A stretch of DNA of 64,000 bases from Candidatus Saccharimonadota bacterium. GTDB taxonomy: Bacteria > Patescibacteriota > Saccharimonadia > Saccharimonadales > Saccharimonadaceae. The translations under genes and the position numbers were made by a program. Shown piece by piece: positions 53,733 through 62,586 of this stretch. The DNA is taken from NCBI GenBank assembly GCA_017406985.1, contig JAFQXL010000004.1:247708-311707 (forward strand), in the 5' to 3' direction. Position 1 is the stretch's first letter, and each line of letters begins with the position of its first letter. The notes beneath the pieces are model-generated. The model ran no database searches, had not been told where the DNA came from, and saw only the letters and a list, made by a program, of their open reading frames with translations.

Positions 53733-54281
53733 TTAGTCGATTTTTTTAACTTGGAGAGCGTCGAGCTCGACCGGGGTTTCGCGTCCGAACATCGAAACGA
53801 GAACTTTAAGTTTACCCTTAGCGGAGTCAATCTCGGCGATTGTTCCTTCAAAACCCTTAAACGGACCGTCGGTAATCGAAACGACTTCGTTGATCTGATA
53901 GTTAATTGTATATTTCGGATCTTCAACACCCATACGGCGCTTAATTTTAGCGATTTCCTTTTCGGAAACTGGAGTTGGCTGAGTTCCGGTTCCGACGAAG
54001 CCGGTTACGCCCGGGGTATTACGGATAATATACCAAGTTTCATCCGAAAGACACATTTCGACGAGAACATATCCCTGAAAAATCTTACGGTCGACAACTT
54101 TTCTTTTTCCGTTTTTAATTTCAATTTGTTTTTCTTTCGGAACCATCGCTCCAAAAATCTTATCCTGAAATTCAGGTTTATCTAAACGCTGATTAATTGA
54201 GTCAGCGACTTTGTCTTCATAGCCAGAATAAGTCGAGATTGTATACCAAGACCTACTGCCATCATAACGGTTAACTGCCAT
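53733..54281 (-). CDS. nusG: Transcription antitermination factor NusG
   Basis: 182 residues. NGN domain (SRSWYTISTYSGYEDKVADSI; FPGYVLVEM-like FQGYVLVEMCLSDETWYIIRNTPGVTGFVG) and C-terminal KOW (VSITDGPFKGFEGTIAEIDSAKGKLKVLVSMFGRETPVEL). Couples RNA polymerase to the ribosome. The secE-nusG order is conserved, but rplK-rplA do not follow here. Confidence 0.95.
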   Translation of the reverse strand: MAVNRYDGSRSWYTISTYSGYEDKVADSINQRLDKPEFQDKIFGAMVPKEKQIEIKNGKRKVVDRKIFQGYVLVEMCLSDETWYIIRNTPGVTGFVGTGTQPTPVSEKEIAKIKRRMGVEDPKYTINYQINEVVSITDGPFKGFEGTIAEIDSAKGKLKVLVSMFGRETPVELDALQVKKID

Positions 54282-54293
54282 ATTTTCTCCTTT

Positions 54294-54668
54294 TTAACCT
54301 AAAATTTTACTAAAGATAAAGTTAAATAGCGCATCAAGTAACATTACAAGAACGATAAAGAATGCCGAATAAACGAAAATTGCGAAAACTAATCCCCATG
54401 TCGCTTTTCGATTTGGCCAGCGAACTTGGCGAATCTCAATCCACGAATTTTTAATATATCGAAACGGAGCGGTAATAATTCGAACCGGCATCGACATTGG
54501 TTTTTTAGCTTTTTCGGCTTTTTTCGCCTTTTTAATAGCCTTCTTCTCTTCTTTTACTACGTCTTTAGCAATTTTTACTGCTTTTTTAACGTTTTTAGAG
54601 GTAGAAGATTTATTTGGCTCTTCTAGCGATTTTTTATCGCCAGCTTTTATTCTAGTGACGTGCGCCAT
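54294..54668 (-). CDS. secE: Preprotein translocase subunit SecE with long basic N-terminus
   Basis: 124 residues from ATG 54668 (AGGGAG upstream). SecE domain at the end: YIKNSWIEIRQVRWPNRKATWG and one membrane segment. The first 65 residues are a Lys/Ala-rich extension. SecE clamps SecY and is essential for export of the many surface proteins here. A TATAAT box at 54715-54720 drives it. Confidence 0.92.
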   Translation of the reverse strand: MAHVTRIKAGDKKSLEEPNKSSTSKNVKKAVKIAKDVVKEEKKAIKKAKKAEKAKKPMSMPVRIITAPFRYIKNSWIEIRQVRWPNRKATWGLVFAIFVYSAFFIVLVMLLDALFNFIFSKILG

Positions 54669-54710
54669 ATTCTCCCTTTCTATAAAAAATAGTTTCTTTC
54701 GAAACCTTGT

Positions 54711-54757
54711 CAACATTATACCTCTTCGAGGCTTCGCCGTCAAGAGGTATAATGTTG
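54711..54757. promoter_or_regulatory. Inverted-repeat divergent promoter region (secE / structured RNA)
   Basis: Perfect 16-bp inverted repeat CAACATTATACCTCTT / AAGAGGTATAATGTTG (54711-54726, 54742-54757), so both outward promoters carry the same -10 context. GTCAAGAGGTATA is repeated directly at 54739-54751 and 54768-54780, 29 bp apart. Confidence 0.5.
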
Positions 54758-54795
54758 TCCTCGTGCGGTCAAGAGGTATAGCCAGAAAGTATAGG

Positions 54796-54977
54796 TTTTA
54801 GGGGAGTAGCTGGAAGAAGGAGAAAAGAATAAAATAATAGGTTAATGTGTTTAAAGCTTGCGCTTCGAGAGTTCAAATGTTAAAAACTAGCAATGTGCTT
54901 GTCTTACAAATTCGAAAAACAATTTTTATGAATAAAACAATGTGCGTCCATCCCTTCCCCCAGCTACTCTTCTAAAA
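54796..54977 (+). ncRNA. Structured RNA of about 182 nt, possibly 6S-like
   Basis: The ends form an 18-bp helix (TTTTAGGGGAGTAGCTGG with CCAGCTACTCTTCTAAAA, two G-U pairs), with GAAGG/CCTTC continuing inside and an AU-rich middle. No reading frame spans it. Length and long closing helix with a large open centre suit 6S RNA; it lacks the SRP GGAA-loop domain, a tmRNA tag with CCA end, and the RNase P core. It fills most of the 500-bp gap between secE and the 55171 gene. Confidence 0.6.
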
Positions 54978-55156
54978 TGCTCATGTTTACCTCTTCTTTC
55001 CTAAATTAGTCCCCTTTATTTTATCTTAAAAAATGCAGACTTTTTCCGAGAAATCCGTTTAAACACTACCGTTTTTACAATTTTTGAAGATAATGGCGCG
55101 AGAAGCGAAGGGCTTAAGCCTTATAATTAGAGCTAGGAGCGGTAAAGGAGGCAAAC

Positions 55157-55174
55157 ATGAGTAATAAGAAGTGA
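55157..55174 (+). CDS. Five-codon upstream ORF (MSNKK)
   Basis: ATG AGT AAT AAG AAG TGA preceded by a perfect AAAGGAGG site. Its TGA overlaps the GTG start of the next gene (GTGA), so translation of the main gene probably depends on termination here. A frameshifted original start of the main gene is the alternative. Confidence 0.45.
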   Translation: MSNKK

Positions 55175-55638
55175 TAAAAGTTGTCGAGATTTTAGGAGAT
55201 TCGGTTCGAGAAGATTTAAATTTCGTAGCCGACAAGATGAAAGTTTTACCGAACAGAAAGACAGTTTATTTTGTCAGAGAAAATTTAGAGGCGATTTCAA
55301 AAATTAAGGAAGCGCCGGCGTTCTCAAAAATCGAAATTGACGTCAAAAATGAAAGTAGATACAAAATCTATTTTCGCGCGCCAAAAGCGGAAAAGGCGGA
55401 AAATCCAGAAATCTATTTTATTCTTTCGAAAAATCTTGAAAAATTTAAAGATATAGATTATCTTTTTCTACTTAGTTTAGAAAAATTCGAAAAAGCAAGA
55501 AAAAGCGCGCGAGAGAAAGTTTTTCTTCTAACGGCGCGCGGGAAAGAATCGAAAAAACTAGAAGAAATCCGCGAAGAACTCGGCGAAAGTTTAGAGATAA
55601 TTCAGCTTGGGCTTCCGGAAAACTGGCTAGAGTTTTGA
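55171..55638 (+). CDS. Hypothetical protein, GTG start coupled to a leader ORF
   Basis: 155 residues, not recognised. Charged alpha/beta protein rich in Lys and Glu, without membrane segments or cysteines; the segment about 60-70 is beta-like (KIEIDVKNESRYKIYF). GTG 55171 overlaps the stop of the MSNKK leader and has no strong site of its own. A TTATAAT box lies about 45 nt upstream. It overlaps the convergent CmpB gene by 12 nt. Confidence 0.55.
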   Translation: MIKVVEILGDSVREDLNFVADKMKVLPNRKTVYFVRENLEAISKIKEAPAFSKIEIDVKNESRYKIYFRAPKAEKAENPEIYFILSKNLEKFKDIDYLFLLSLEKFEKARKSAREKVFLLTARGKESKKLEEIREELGESLEIIQLGLPENWLEF

Positions 55639-56541
55639 GTTTTTCTTTAGCTTTTCGGTCTTTTTCGGAATCGTCTTTAAATCTACTTTTGCGATTTCGC
55701 GACGAGTTTCGCGACGTTTCGCGAGGTATTCAGTTTTTGCGCGAAGACGAGCCTGATTTATCTTAATTTTAGCTTCGATTTGTTTTTGACGAAGGAGCGA
55801 TTTATCTTGCGCCTTTTTAGCGGCGCGCTTAAGCTGGCGATGTGTTTTCTTTAGTTGTCTAATTGCGGACTTCTGCGCACGTTTCATTTTTCGGAGAATC
55901 GAGCGTGCGAAACGTCGAGTCTTTCTAGTCTGTTTTCGATAATAGTTTACGGCATAGCGCTTAATTTCGTCAGTTAAGTCGACATGGCCACCTTTTAAGG
56001 CGTGCTTAACGCTTGAAGCGGCGGCACTACTCATATAATTATCAATCAAGAAAATAATCATAAAGACAACCGAAATCGCCATCTTTGCGCCAAACGGAAA
56101 GCCGCTCACTCCGCCGACAACAACCGGGTGTATATAATGAATAATTAGATAGCCACCAATTCCGAAAGCGGTCGAAGTTCCGATTGAAACGCGACCGTTT
56201 ATACTCGGGTTATACCAGTTATCATAACTCCACCAGCGGACATGATATTTTTTCTCCATTACATAACTCGCGACATATTCAACAATACTACAAACGAGCA
56301 TAATTAGAAGAATCTCCGAGAACCAGTTAAGACCTAGCGGCGCGATAAAGAAAGTCATAAGAACCGCGCCGACGCCGTAAATCGGACAAATCGGTCCGAA
56401 GAGGAAGCCACGGTTTATAAAATGAATCGGTCTCGCGCGAACTGAACACCAAAGAGATTCAAAAACCCATCCGATACAAGCATAAATGAAAAAGTATAAA
56501 ATCCAAGTTGTCAGCTCGTTCAGAAACGGCACTAATTCCAT
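55627..56541 (-). CDS. Putative ABC-transporter permease of the CmpB/DUF1113 family
   Basis: 304 residues. Five to six membrane segments in the first 170 residues, with the family patterns IYACIGWVFESLWCSV, NRGFLFGPICPIYGVGAV and RWWSYDNWYNPSINGRVS. The last 130 residues are a very basic, likely coiled tail (RKQTRKTRRFARSILRKMKR). The family's ABC role is an annotation tradition; function is unproven. Follows RNase J by 7 nt. Confidence 0.75.
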   Translation of the reverse strand: MELVPFLNELTTWILYFFIYACIGWVFESLWCSVRARPIHFINRGFLFGPICPIYGVGAVLMTFFIAPLGLNWFSEILLIMLVCSIVEYVASYVMEKKYHVRWWSYDNWYNPSINGRVSIGTSTAFGIGGYLIIHYIHPVVVGGVSGFPFGAKMAISVVFMIIFLIDNYMSSAAASSVKHALKGGHVDLTDEIKRYAVNYYRKQTRKTRRFARSILRKMKRAQKSAIRQLKKTHRQLKRAAKKAQDKSLLRQKQIEAKIKINQARLRAKTEYLAKRRETRREIAKVDLKTIPKKTEKLKKNSKL

Positions 56542-56548
56542 GTATATA

Positions 56549-58735
56549 TTATACCTTATTTATCACAGGTATGACAATCGGAGTATGTCCGGTCGCGTCG
56601 AAAAGAATTCGCGTTACATCTTCTTTAATCTCGTCTTTTAGGACCTTAAGTTCAGGTTCGGTCGAGACGGAACGATCGGTTTTAACGCGTAAGTAATGTC
56701 TAATTTTTCCGATTAATTCTTCCGAATTATCCAGATAAATAAAGGCGCGAGAAACAATATCCGGAGTCTTTATAAGTCGACCAGATTTTTTCGAAAGCGT
56801 TAAGACGATTACGAAAATACCTTCGCGCGAAATATGGATTCGATCTTTAACGACAGCTTCATGAACTGGCATATCGGCATCATCATAAAGTTTATTTCCG
56901 ACGTGGATTCGACCAGTTTTCTTGATTTTCTGATCTTTTGTTAATTCAACAACATCACCGTCGTCAGAAATAATAATTCTATCTTTCGGGATTCCGATAA
57001 CGTTTTCCGCCATCTCGGCGTTATGTTGCATCATATAGAATTCGCCGTGATAAGGCATATAGTTTAAAGGCTGAAGACGAGTTACGAGGTCGACGTGGTC
57101 TTCATAATAAGCGTGTCCGGAAAGATGAAGTGGTCCAATATTAGATAAATGAGTTTTTCCGTTTTGAATTACCTGCGCACCTTCACGGAGAAGACCATCA
57201 ACAGTCGAGACGACATGTGGCTCGTTCCCCGGAATCGGGTTAGACGAGAAGACAATTGTGTCGGTTGATTTAATTTTAATGAATTTATGCGCGCCGGTCA
57301 CCATACGGTTTAAGACGGCGTTAAGTTCGCCTTGAGAACCGGTACAAATAATCGTAACCTTATCGTCTGGAAGCTTAATAATATCTTCCATTTTCATAAT
57401 CGTGTCTTTCGGAGCTTTTACCTGGTGAGTTCTAAGAGCGACCTCGACGTTATTTATCATCGAGAAACCAGCAAACGCAACTTTCCTTCCGCGCTTTGCC
57501 GCTTCTTCCATTACCATTCCGATGCGAGAAATCTGAGACGAGAAACAAGAAACGATTACGCGTCCGTTTGCATAATGGTCCATAACTTTTCCAAGATTTT
57601 CGCCGACATCATATTCGGAGTGAGGGTGATGTCCCGGAGAGTCGATATTGGTCGACTCGTTAAGCATGAGCGCAATTCCCTCTTTTTTGACGATTTCGTC
57701 CATGCGCTCATAGTCCGCCTGTGGTCCCATCGGATTCGCCTCATAACGCCAGTCGCCAGAAACATAAATTACGCCGTTCGGAGTTCGGACGATAATCGCG
57801 CAGTTTCCCGGAATTGAGTGTAAAGTATGGATAAATTCGACGCTTAAATTTTCAGAAACTTTTAAGACTTCGTGTTTAAACGGATCAACCGGGATGTAAT
57901 TCATGTCCGGAACTTCGTCGAGCTCGGACATCTGTTTTTTGATCATGCCAAGAGTAAATTCCGAGCCATAAATCGGGACAGTTGTCGGGAATTTCGGAAG
58001 AAGATGACGACAAGCGCCGATATGGTCGAGGTGAGCATGAGTAAAACAGACCGCTTTGACCTTATTCATATTATCCTCAAGATATTTGATATCCGGAATC
58101 ATATAATTTACACCAGGATAATCGTCTCCCGCGAAGAGAACGCCCATATCAATCACAATCGCTTCGTCGTGATATTGAATTACGGTCATGTTTTTACCAA
58201 TACCAAATTCGCCAGTTCCACCAATCGGAATAATTAAAACGGAGTCTTTATCTGGGCGAGCCTGTTTAAGCTGGCCGTTCGTAATCTGAGTTCCGTTATA
58301 GCCGTTATAGCGAGATTTATTAACTGGGACACCGATAATATGTTGTGTCGCCTGGGCGTTCACGTCTTGAGAAAGCATACGCTGATGATGAACCATCTCG
58401 CCTTTTTTAGTCGAGACGGAAAGATCGACTTTACGAGATTTCGCTTTTTCGGTTTTTGTCGCTGGCTGTTTTTTAGTGGTTTTAGCCGGTTTTTCCGCCT
58501 TTTTCGGCGATTTTTTACGGACTAAGTGGGCGTCTTTTCCGCCCGGTTTAAAGTTAGAGTTAAAGTTTCGTTTTTGAACTTCCTCGAAAATTACTGCCTC
58601 GCCAGTAACGGTCGGCTCACTAGGTTTTTCTTGAGCCTTTTTCTGATTTTCAGCAAAACGACGCTTTATTTCTGGAAGTCGCTCAGCCTGCATTTTCATT
58701 AGCCTTTCACGGCGTTCTTGTTCTTTTTGATTCAT
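56549..58735 (-). CDS. rnj: Ribonuclease J
   Basis: 728 residues. A 150-residue basic N-terminal extension precedes the metallo-beta-lactamase/beta-CASP core: IPIGGTGEFGIGKNMTVIQY, CFTHAHLDHIGACRH (HxHxDH), VSGDWRYEANPMG and the C-terminal SGHAYYEDHVDL. A 5' exonuclease and endonuclease for mRNA and rRNA; partner of RNase Y. Oppositely oriented frames inside it are shadows. Confidence 0.94.
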   Translation of the reverse strand: MNQKEQERRERLMKMQAERLPEIKRRFAENQKKAQEKPSEPTVTGEAVIFEEVQKRNFNSNFKPGGKDAHLVRKKSPKKAEKPAKTTKKQPATKTEKAKSRKVDLSVSTKKGEMVHHQRMLSQDVNAQATQHIIGVPVNKSRYNGYNGTQITNGQLKQARPDKDSVLIIPIGGTGEFGIGKNMTVIQYHDEAIVIDMGVLFAGDDYPGVNYMIPDIKYLEDNMNKVKAVCFTHAHLDHIGACRHLLPKFPTTVPIYGSEFTLGMIKKQMSELDEVPDMNYIPVDPFKHEVLKVSENLSVEFIHTLHSIPGNCAIIVRTPNGVIYVSGDWRYEANPMGPQADYERMDEIVKKEGIALMLNESTNIDSPGHHPHSEYDVGENLGKVMDHYANGRVIVSCFSSQISRIGMVMEEAAKRGRKVAFAGFSMINNVEVALRTHQVKAPKDTIMKMEDIIKLPDDKVTIICTGSQGELNAVLNRMVTGAHKFIKIKSTDTIVFSSNPIPGNEPHVVSTVDGLLREGAQVIQNGKTHLSNIGPLHLSGHAYYEDHVDLVTRLQPLNYMPYHGEFYMMQHNAEMAENVIGIPKDRIIISDDGDVVELTKDQKIKKTGRIHVGNKLYDDADMPVHEAVVKDRIHISREGIFVIVLTLSKKSGRLIKTPDIVSRAFIYLDNSEELIGKIRHYLRVKTDRSVSTEPELKVLKDEIKEDVTRILFDATGHTPIVIPVINKV

Positions 58736-58863
58736 ATTTCCCCTTAAAAATTTAGGTTATTTCTGCTTGTCACACAAAAAACTCGAAAGTTTTTACGTCA
58801 ATACAAGTAATTTATTTGTTACTTCTATTATAACAAACTTTCGACAAAAAATCAATAATAAAA

Positions 58864-59022
58864 TTAGGCTTCGACTTTTGAGGTTTTCATCGACAATGCA
58901 ACGACAAAAAGCGCCGCGAGCGCAAAAACCACAAACATTACACCGGCGGTAGCGGTCGTATTATCAATTAAACCTGTTTCAGGGACGTTTAAAGTTTCCT
59001 CGGTTTCGATTGTGTTTTTCAT
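58864..59022 (-). CDS. 52-residue protein resembling a bare sortase sorting signal
   Basis: Reads about 12 polar residues, then NVPETG, a short spacer, one membrane segment (about 27-44, AGVMFVVFALAALFVVALSM) and a Lys-containing tail (KTSKVEA). This is the order of an LPxTG wall-sorting signal (VPETG here), but with no domain in front. It has a good promoter (59052-59081). It might be a small membrane subunit and the motif a coincidence. Too short for most gene callers. Confidence 0.6.
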   Translation of the reverse strand: MKNTIETEETLNVPETGLIDNTTATAGVMFVVFALAALFVVALSMKTSKVEA

Positions 59023-59051
59023 AGTTTTTATCTTTCTTTAGTGTTAATTTT

Positions 59052-59081
59052 AGTATAACATAAGCGTCTTGTTCTTTGCAA
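59052..59081 (-). promoter_or_regulatory. Promoter of the 52-residue gene
   Basis: -35 TTGCAA (59076-59081), an 18-bp spacer ending CGCTTATGT, -10 TATACT (59052-59057). CAAGACGCTTATG is shared with the pilM promoter. The same stretch forms a hairpin GCGCCTTG/CAAGACGC that may also end the operon upstream. Confidence 0.55.
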
Positions 59082-59091
59082 GGCGCTTTAT

Positions 59092-62000
59092 CTATGCGTT
59101 ATTTGGCGGATTTGGGTTTGGGTTCGGTCCTGAACCTCGATTAAGCATATTTCTAATATAATTATCGGCTTCTACTTGTGTCATTTGTTTATCCGCGACA
59201 CGTTTTTCAATCATTTTAATATATCTAGCTTGAGCCGAGTCTTGATTCCTGGAAATATCGATTAGTCGATCGCCGTGTTCCGAACTTAACTCGCCAGCCG
59301 TAACTCTTCTAATAATCTCGTTCTTATAAGCCTCTGGATTAGAGATAGAAATCGGAGTTGGAGCGCCGCCGTTGTCTCCCGAGTGATCGATTTTAAGCGA
59401 ATCGTTTAAGCCGGCTTGAGTATCGCGCGGTAAACCAGTTGCGTCGAGAACGCGTTGGATATTATCCATAGTTTCTTGTTTAACGTTATTATATTGTCCA
59501 GTTGTATCGTTCGCTTTAACGTTAAGAGCGCCGCTCATAAGATTAGCGATAGCCTGTTTCTCTTCAGCGGTAGTCGTAGACATCGAAGCCTTTGCCGCAA
59601 GAGCGTCAAACTCGGCGTCGTCGAAGTTAAACGCCATAGCGCCAGACTGTTTACCTTTAACAGCCGCCTGACCAGCGTAGTTAGTAGAAGCGAAGCTTCC
59701 AGCGGAAGCAGCAGAATAGCTTCCAGAGTTCGCCGCGTTCATAATTGCGTCGGCCTGATCGTTCATAGAGCGAGCTTGGCTCTTATAAATACCGTTGGTT
59801 TGGACGTGAGAAGCGTAGCGCTTCGCGGTTTGTTCGCTAACTTGGCCGCTCGAAAGAGCTTTATCCATACCTTTTCGGAGCGCTTCACGATGTTTATCGG
59901 TTCCCTTTGCGGCTTGGCGCATAAGCGCTTCAAGTTTCGCATCATCTCCGTTTACCGCGGCGTCATAAACTTCTTTAACGAAGGTTCCGTCTTGAGCAGA
60001 AATATCTTGAGTAGTTTCTTTCATGTCGCCAATATTACTAAAGACGCCGTTACTCTGATAAAGCGAAGTCTGGTCGGTAACTGCACCCTCGAATGCCTTA
60101 TCTTCAAGACCAGCTTCTCGCGCAGCATAGCCTCCGTTTAACATACGGTCAAGGTTATTTCTAGCGCCTTGCGCGTTCATGCGCGCCGTTTCGTTCGAAT
60201 TCGCGATGCGAGTTTCGGCATTTCGCTTAACGGCTTCTAGGCGACCGTTACTTGCGATAGTATGGTTCGCGAGCCAACCAAGTGCTTTGCCTCTTCTAGT
60301 TTTAGCACCAGCAGCGGCCTTTGAAGCTTTCATAGTAAGATTATCAAGTGGCTGTGAAGCCCAAGCGCGACGATTCGCGGCGGCGGCTTGCGCATTCTGG
60401 CGAGCGTTTCTAACGGCGTTAGAGTTATTAATACGGTTCGAAGCACCAGCTCCGGCACGGTTTCCGAGATTTGTAATTCTGGAGCCGAGATTACCGATTC
60501 CGTCGACAGCTTTTCGAGTTAACGACGGGATAAAGAAGTATGGAACTACACAGAGTAAACCGGCGAGGATAGTCATAAAGTGTCCCATGACAGTATTAGA
60601 ATCTGCACCGCCATAAGCGTTAAGTAAGATATGTGAAGCGAAATAACCGCCACCGATTAAAGCACCACAAATCGGATAGACCATTAAGATATTTTTAGAA
60701 ATACTAACCCATTTATCAAAGATTTTTTGAGTATTCGGGAGAGTATAGAACACAATCGCAAGCGGAGAAATAACGATTAGAGCGATGACGATTGCCTGAC
60801 GAAGTCCGAGAACGATAAGCGCGAAGATAATCGAAATAATCATTGTAAGTAGGAATAGGAGGATAGGAATAATGATTGTCCACCCCGCGAGGACTCCCGC
60901 CGCGACTACGCCGACTACCGCCGTAACGATAGAAGCGACATACGCACCCATGTGTCCGCCGCTACCGCCACTAAGAGACGTAACAGCCGGAGCCATATTA
61001 ACTAACATATCATTAATCGACTTACCAATAATATTCGAAATGTCGACCGCAACCGCACAGATAATAAAGCTTAAGTTTACGAGAATTGCGGAGATAATTA
61101 ACTTCGGGAGCATCTTTTTAATTCCGTAGTTATCGATTCCAAAACCGGTAAGCTGAGAGAAGATAACGAAGAGGAAGAAAATAACGAAGAGAATGTTAGC
61201 AATACTTCTAAAAGTATTCCATGACGGATAGATAGAACCACTATAGCTATCTGTTCCGCTCGCTAATTCCGAGACGATACTATTATCGACCATAATAAAT
61301 GGTTCAATCGCTTCATAAGTTTCAGTTACAGCGGATCTAAGCCCGAAGATAATTGGACAGATAATCCATCCGAGCGAACCGGCGTTCTGGAAACATGCTT
61401 CTTCCTCAACGTGGGTGTCGTCGACAGGATCAGCGTCGCCGTCGCCACCGCCCCCTGGCCCAGGTGTCGGGGTAGGATCAATAGTTAAATTTTTAAACTC
61501 CGCACATTCAAGACCGCCGCCGGAAGTTGCTTGAGTATAATCGCCACTATCTCTAGCGTCCACTAATTTTTGATAATCTTCTTTCTCTTCGTCCGTAAGT
61601 TCGCCTTCTTTTGCCTCATATTCAGCGATAAATTCCGCAACTTTAGCTTTAACTTCGTCCGAACCACACTCTTTTCTAATGGCATCTTTTAATGCATTTT
61701 GATAGTCGGTAGCATATTGATTTATCTTGTCAATTAATCCCCCACAAGTTGTCGGGCCGGAAGCCGCGAACGACGTCCCAGACGAAGCATTATCGGTCTT
61801 ATTATTTATCGGAGTAGCATATTTCTCGACGATTTCAGCTTTATTATTTACTATTTTAACTTTTGAAGCGAATGTTTTTGCGTTTGAATTGTTGTCCATA
61901 TATTTACTTTTATCGGCACAGACGGTCTCAAAATCTTGTTTATAAAGGAAGTAGCCAGTAGCACTATCATAAGTTCCGATATCTCCCCAAGCTTTTGCAT

Positions 62001-62586
62001 ACGGATTATCTTTCATAGCTTCAGTATAGAGTTGTCCGATATAAGCGATAGCGGCATCGTCTTCAACTTTCTTATAAGCATTTCCGGAAGCAAAATTCTC
62101 ACATTCTACATCGTTAGCGTTTTGTCTAAAGACGCCACCAGAAAGATGCCCGTTTCCGGAATCGGAATATTTATTACAAGCAACTTGAGTAATAGTAAGG
62201 CCGAATGTACTCATGAACTTTTCGAGTATACCCTGCCTACAATAGATTTCGCCGTCTTGAATTTTACCCTGTGTCTGGTTCTCGAGCCAAGCTCCAACTG
62301 CGATATTTGTCGGGATAATACTACTATCGAACCAGTTTCCATTTTCAACATCGTCAGCATAAAATGTACGGTTCATATCGCCGAGACCTTGACGGTTCGG
62401 AATGCAACGAGCGAATTTTTGAGCGACTAACTGCGCACGACCGGCGGCTTGAATTAAACTTTCGGCGTCTCCGACATCGACTTTAGCCTGATATGCAGCA
62501 AAAGCCGAAGAAGCTCCGACTGAAGTAATTAACACTGTTATAGTAACAGCCCAAAGTCCAATACGTTTTAATAAATTATTCTTCAT
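59092..62586 (-). CDS. Large VirB6/TrbL-like membrane protein
   Basis: 1164 residues. Signal segment (9-30), a cysteine-rich outer domain (about 40-400), a Pro/Gly linker, five or six membrane segments (about 460-700, such as ILFVIFFLFVIFSQLTGFGI and IIPILLFLLTMIISIIFALIVLG), then a long Ala/Asn/Gln-rich cytoplasmic tail. This matches the CPR VirB6/TrbL-like proteins of T4SS-type apparatus. Its start overlaps the 62576 gene by 11 nt. In the present orientation no promoter is seen for this operon. Confidence 0.75.
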   Translation of the reverse strand: MKNNLLKRIGLWAVTITVLITSVGASSAFAAYQAKVDVGDAESLIQAAGRAQLVAQKFARCIPNRQGLGDMNRTFYADDVENGNWFDSSIIPTNIAVGAWLENQTQGKIQDGEIYCRQGILEKFMSTFGLTITQVACNKYSDSGNGHLSGGVFRQNANDVECENFASGNAYKKVEDDAAIAYIGQLYTEAMKDNPYAKAWGDIGTYDSATGYFLYKQDFETVCADKSKYMDNNSNAKTFASKVKIVNNKAEIVEKYATPINNKTDNASSGTSFAASGPTTCGGLIDKINQYATDYQNALKDAIRKECGSDEVKAKVAEFIAEYEAKEGELTDEEKEDYQKLVDARDSGDYTQATSGGGLECAEFKNLTIDPTPTPGPGGGGDGDADPVDDTHVEEEACFQNAGSLGWIICPIIFGLRSAVTETYEAIEPFIMVDNSIVSELASGTDSYSGSIYPSWNTFRSIANILFVIFFLFVIFSQLTGFGIDNYGIKKMLPKLIISAILVNLSFIICAVAVDISNIIGKSINDMLVNMAPAVTSLSGGSGGHMGAYVASIVTAVVGVVAAGVLAGWTIIIPILLFLLTMIISIIFALIVLGLRQAIVIALIVISPLAIVFYTLPNTQKIFDKWVSISKNILMVYPICGALIGGGYFASHILLNAYGGADSNTVMGHFMTILAGLLCVVPYFFIPSLTRKAVDGIGNLGSRITNLGNRAGAGASNRINNSNAVRNARQNAQAAAANRRAWASQPLDNLTMKASKAAAGAKTRRGKALGWLANHTIASNGRLEAVKRNAETRIANSNETARMNAQGARNNLDRMLNGGYAAREAGLEDKAFEGAVTDQTSLYQSNGVFSNIGDMKETTQDISAQDGTFVKEVYDAAVNGDDAKLEALMRQAAKGTDKHREALRKGMDKALSSGQVSEQTAKRYASHVQTNGIYKSQARSMNDQADAIMNAANSGSYSAASAGSFASTNYAGQAAVKGKQSGAMAFNFDDAEFDALAAKASMSTTTAEEKQAIANLMSGALNVKANDTTGQYNNVKQETMDNIQRVLDATGLPRDTQAGLNDSLKIDHSGDNGGAPTPISISNPEAYKNEIIRRVTAGELSSEHGDRLIDISRNQDSAQARYIKMIEKRVADKQMTQVEADNYIRNMLNRGSGPNPNPNPPNNA

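Noticed and set aside
54796-54977. tmRNA, SRP RNA or RNase P RNA
   Set aside because: No tag frame or CCA end, no GGAA-capped SRP domain, and too short without the conserved RNase P core.
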